A stretch of DNA of 32,372 nucleotides from Halothiobacillaceae bacterium. GTDB lineage: Bacteria > Pseudomonadota > Gammaproteobacteria > Halothiobacillales > Halothiobacillaceae. Made by a program: the position numbers and the translations under genes. The notes under the pieces are model-generated. The model saw nothing but the letters and a program-made list of their open reading frames with translations, was not told the origin of the DNA and did not search any database. Shown piece by piece: positions 31,294-32,372 of the stretch; the stretch's first letter is position 1, and each line of letters opens with the position of its first letter. The DNA is taken from the NCBI GenBank assembly GCA_028696185.1, contig JAQVHL010000020.1:1-32372 (forward strand). Reading direction: 5' to 3'.

Positions 31294-32372
31294 ATGCCGA
31301 TACGTCGCGCCCCCTCTGCCACCGCCCTGGCCCTGAGCATCGCCCTCGCCCTGGGCGCCAGCGCGCTGCCCGCACAGGCGTACCAGATCAGCAACGGCAA
31401 ACTGATCGACGACCAAGGCCAGACCATCCCCCTGCGCGGCGTGAACTGGTTCGGCTTTGAAACCCATAACCACGCTCCGCACGGGCTGTGGGCGCGCTCG
31501 ATGAACGACATGATCGCGCAGATGAAATCCCTCGGTATCAATGCCGTGCGCCTGCCTGTCGCCCCCGGCACCTTGAGCGGCGCGTCGGTGAGCAGTATCG
31601 ACTACGGCCTCAACCCGCAACTGGCAGGCATGAATGGCCTGCAGTTGCTGGATCATGTGGTGCAGGCCCTGGATCAGGCCGGGATCTATATCCTCTTCGA
31701 TCACCACCGCCCGGACGACAACGCCATCTCCCCGCTGTGGTACACATCCAGTTACAGCGAGCAGCAGTGGCTTGCCGACCTGCGCCTGCTCGCCACCCGT
31801 TACCAGCATGTACCCCATGTGTTCGGCATCGACCTGAAAAACGAGCCGCATGGTGAAGCCAGCTGGGGTACGGGCAATATCGCCACCGACTGGAATCTGG
31901 CGGCCGAGCGTGCCTCGCGCGTGGTTCTGTCGGCCAACGAGCGTCTGGTGGTCTTCGTCGGCGGCATCGAAGAGCAGGCGCAATGCGCCACGCCCCATGC
32001 CCACGGCTGGGGCGGCAATCTCGAACCGCTGCGCTGCACGCCGCTGGACATTCCCGCGAACAAACTGGTCCTGGCCCCGCATTTCTATGGTCCGGACGTG
32101 TACATGTACAGCTACTTCAACGACCCGGCCTTCCCGGCCAACATGCCGGGGATATGGAACACCAATTTCGGCTTTGCCCGCGATCTGGGCTATGCCGTCA
32201 TCCCCACCGAATTCGGTAGTCGTTACGGACACGGCGGTCTGGCCCTGGAAGTCACCTGGTTCGACGCCGCCATCGACTGGATGGTGCAGAAAGATCTGCG
32301 TGACGGTTTTTTCTGGTCATGGAACCCCAACAGCTCCGATACCGGCGGCCTGCTCAAGGACGACTGGACCCA
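31294..32372 (+). CDS. Secreted GH5 cellulase (partial, cut by window end)
   Basis: The frame runs from ATG 31294 to the window end (359 codons, no stop). A signal peptide ending in LPAQA (residue 29) precedes YQISNGKLIDDQGQTIPLRG, the usual start of plant-pathogen-type GH5 endoglucanases. Further motifs are GINAVRLPV, LFDHH, the acid/base DLKNEPHG (E184) and the nucleophile region VIPTEFGSRYG (E306), then GFFWSWNPNS. The enzyme cuts beta-1,4-glucan. It follows the lipoprotein gene after 111 bases that contain a GGCCC/GGGCC stem (31231-31246). AAGGA lies before the ATG. A C-terminal carbohydrate-binding module may follow beyond the window. Confidence 0.92.
   Translation, partial: MPIRRAPSATALALSIALALGASALPAQAYQISNGKLIDDQGQTIPLRGVNWFGFETHNHAPHGLWARSMNDMIAQMKSLGINAVRLPVAPGTLSGASVSSIDYGLNPQLAGMNGLQLLDHVVQALDQAGIYILFDHHRPDDNAISPLWYTSSYSEQQWLADLRLLATRYQHVPHVFGIDLKNEPHGEASWGTGNIATDWNLAAERASRVVLSANERLVVFVGGIEEQAQCATPHAHGWGGNLEPLRCTPLDIPANKLVLAPHFYGPDVYMYSYFNDPAFPANMPGIWNTNFGFARDLGYAVIPTEFGSRYGHGGLALEVTWFDAAIDWMVQKDLRDGFFWSWNPNSSDTGGLLKDDWT

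Noticed and set aside
30250-32232. 660-aa open frame on the minus strand
   Set aside because: It lies antisense to the lipoprotein and GH5 genes, crosses two well-supported genes, and is a codon-bias shadow typical of GC-rich DNA.

Overview
The window is 32.4 kb of GC-rich (visibly above 60%) chromosomal DNA from a Gammaproteobacterium. Support for this comes from the close match of the ABC-F protein to Enterobacteria-type YbiT (same 530 aa length), the pilT / yggS-proC-yggT-yggU arrangement, and a Pseudomonas/Enterobacteria-style cellulose (bcs/wss) operon. I cannot fix the genus; there are no rRNA, tRNA, phage, IS or CRISPR features. Gene density is high and codon use looks uniform, so I see no sign of a recently acquired island.

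Layout. (1) 1-2351, minus strand: a short PhnA/YjdM-type protein, a ComFB-domain protein and the ABC-F ATPase YbiT, with hairpin terminators between them. (2) 2400-7094, plus strand: a zinc-ribbon methyltransferase, the DEAD-box helicase RhlE with a clear terminator, LemA, a GIDE-domain membrane protein carrying an EF-hand, and exonuclease III. (3) 7246-10723, minus strand: three type IV pilus retraction ATPases, pilT followed by two pilU-like genes. (4) 10820-13349, plus strand: yggS, proC, yggT and yggU, a housekeeping cluster divergent from pilT.

(5) 13387-16815, plus strand: four tightly packed signalling genes. They encode a GGEEF diguanylate cyclase with coiled coil and intact I-site, a HATPase-type anti-sigma/kinase-like protein, a STAS protein with the Ser-Ser-Gly site, and a membrane HAMP-PP2C (SpoIIE-type) phosphatase. 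This is the composition of the SiaABCD / partner-switching systems that control c-di-GMP synthesis. (6) 16928-20923: an SGNH hydrolase, an AlgF-like protein, an MBOAT O-acyltransferase and an AlgX/AlgJ-like SGNH protein, matching the WssF-I cellulose acetylation module. (7) 21037-22349: two tandem paralogous small membrane proteins of unknown function, the second extended by a Pro/Ala-rich tail with three short leucine-rich helices, separated by a roughly 370-base leader rich in hairpins. (8) 22356-32372: bcsA (with PilZ c-di-GMP domain), bcsB, bcsZ and an unusually short bcsC, then a lipoprotein with a peptidoglycan-binding domain and a secreted GH5 cellulase cut off by the window end.

Taken together (inference), regions 5-8 read as one self-contained locus for c-di-GMP-controlled production of acetylated cellulose. 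The PP2C/kinase/STAS switch would set the activity of the cyclase, whose product would bind the BcsA PilZ domain. The polymer would be made by BcsA/B, acetylated in the periplasm by the Wss/Alg-type proteins, exported by the short BcsC and trimmed by the GH8 and GH5 enzymes. The tandem membrane proteins and the peptidoglycan-binding lipoprotein are the least explained parts and the best candidates for undescribed components.
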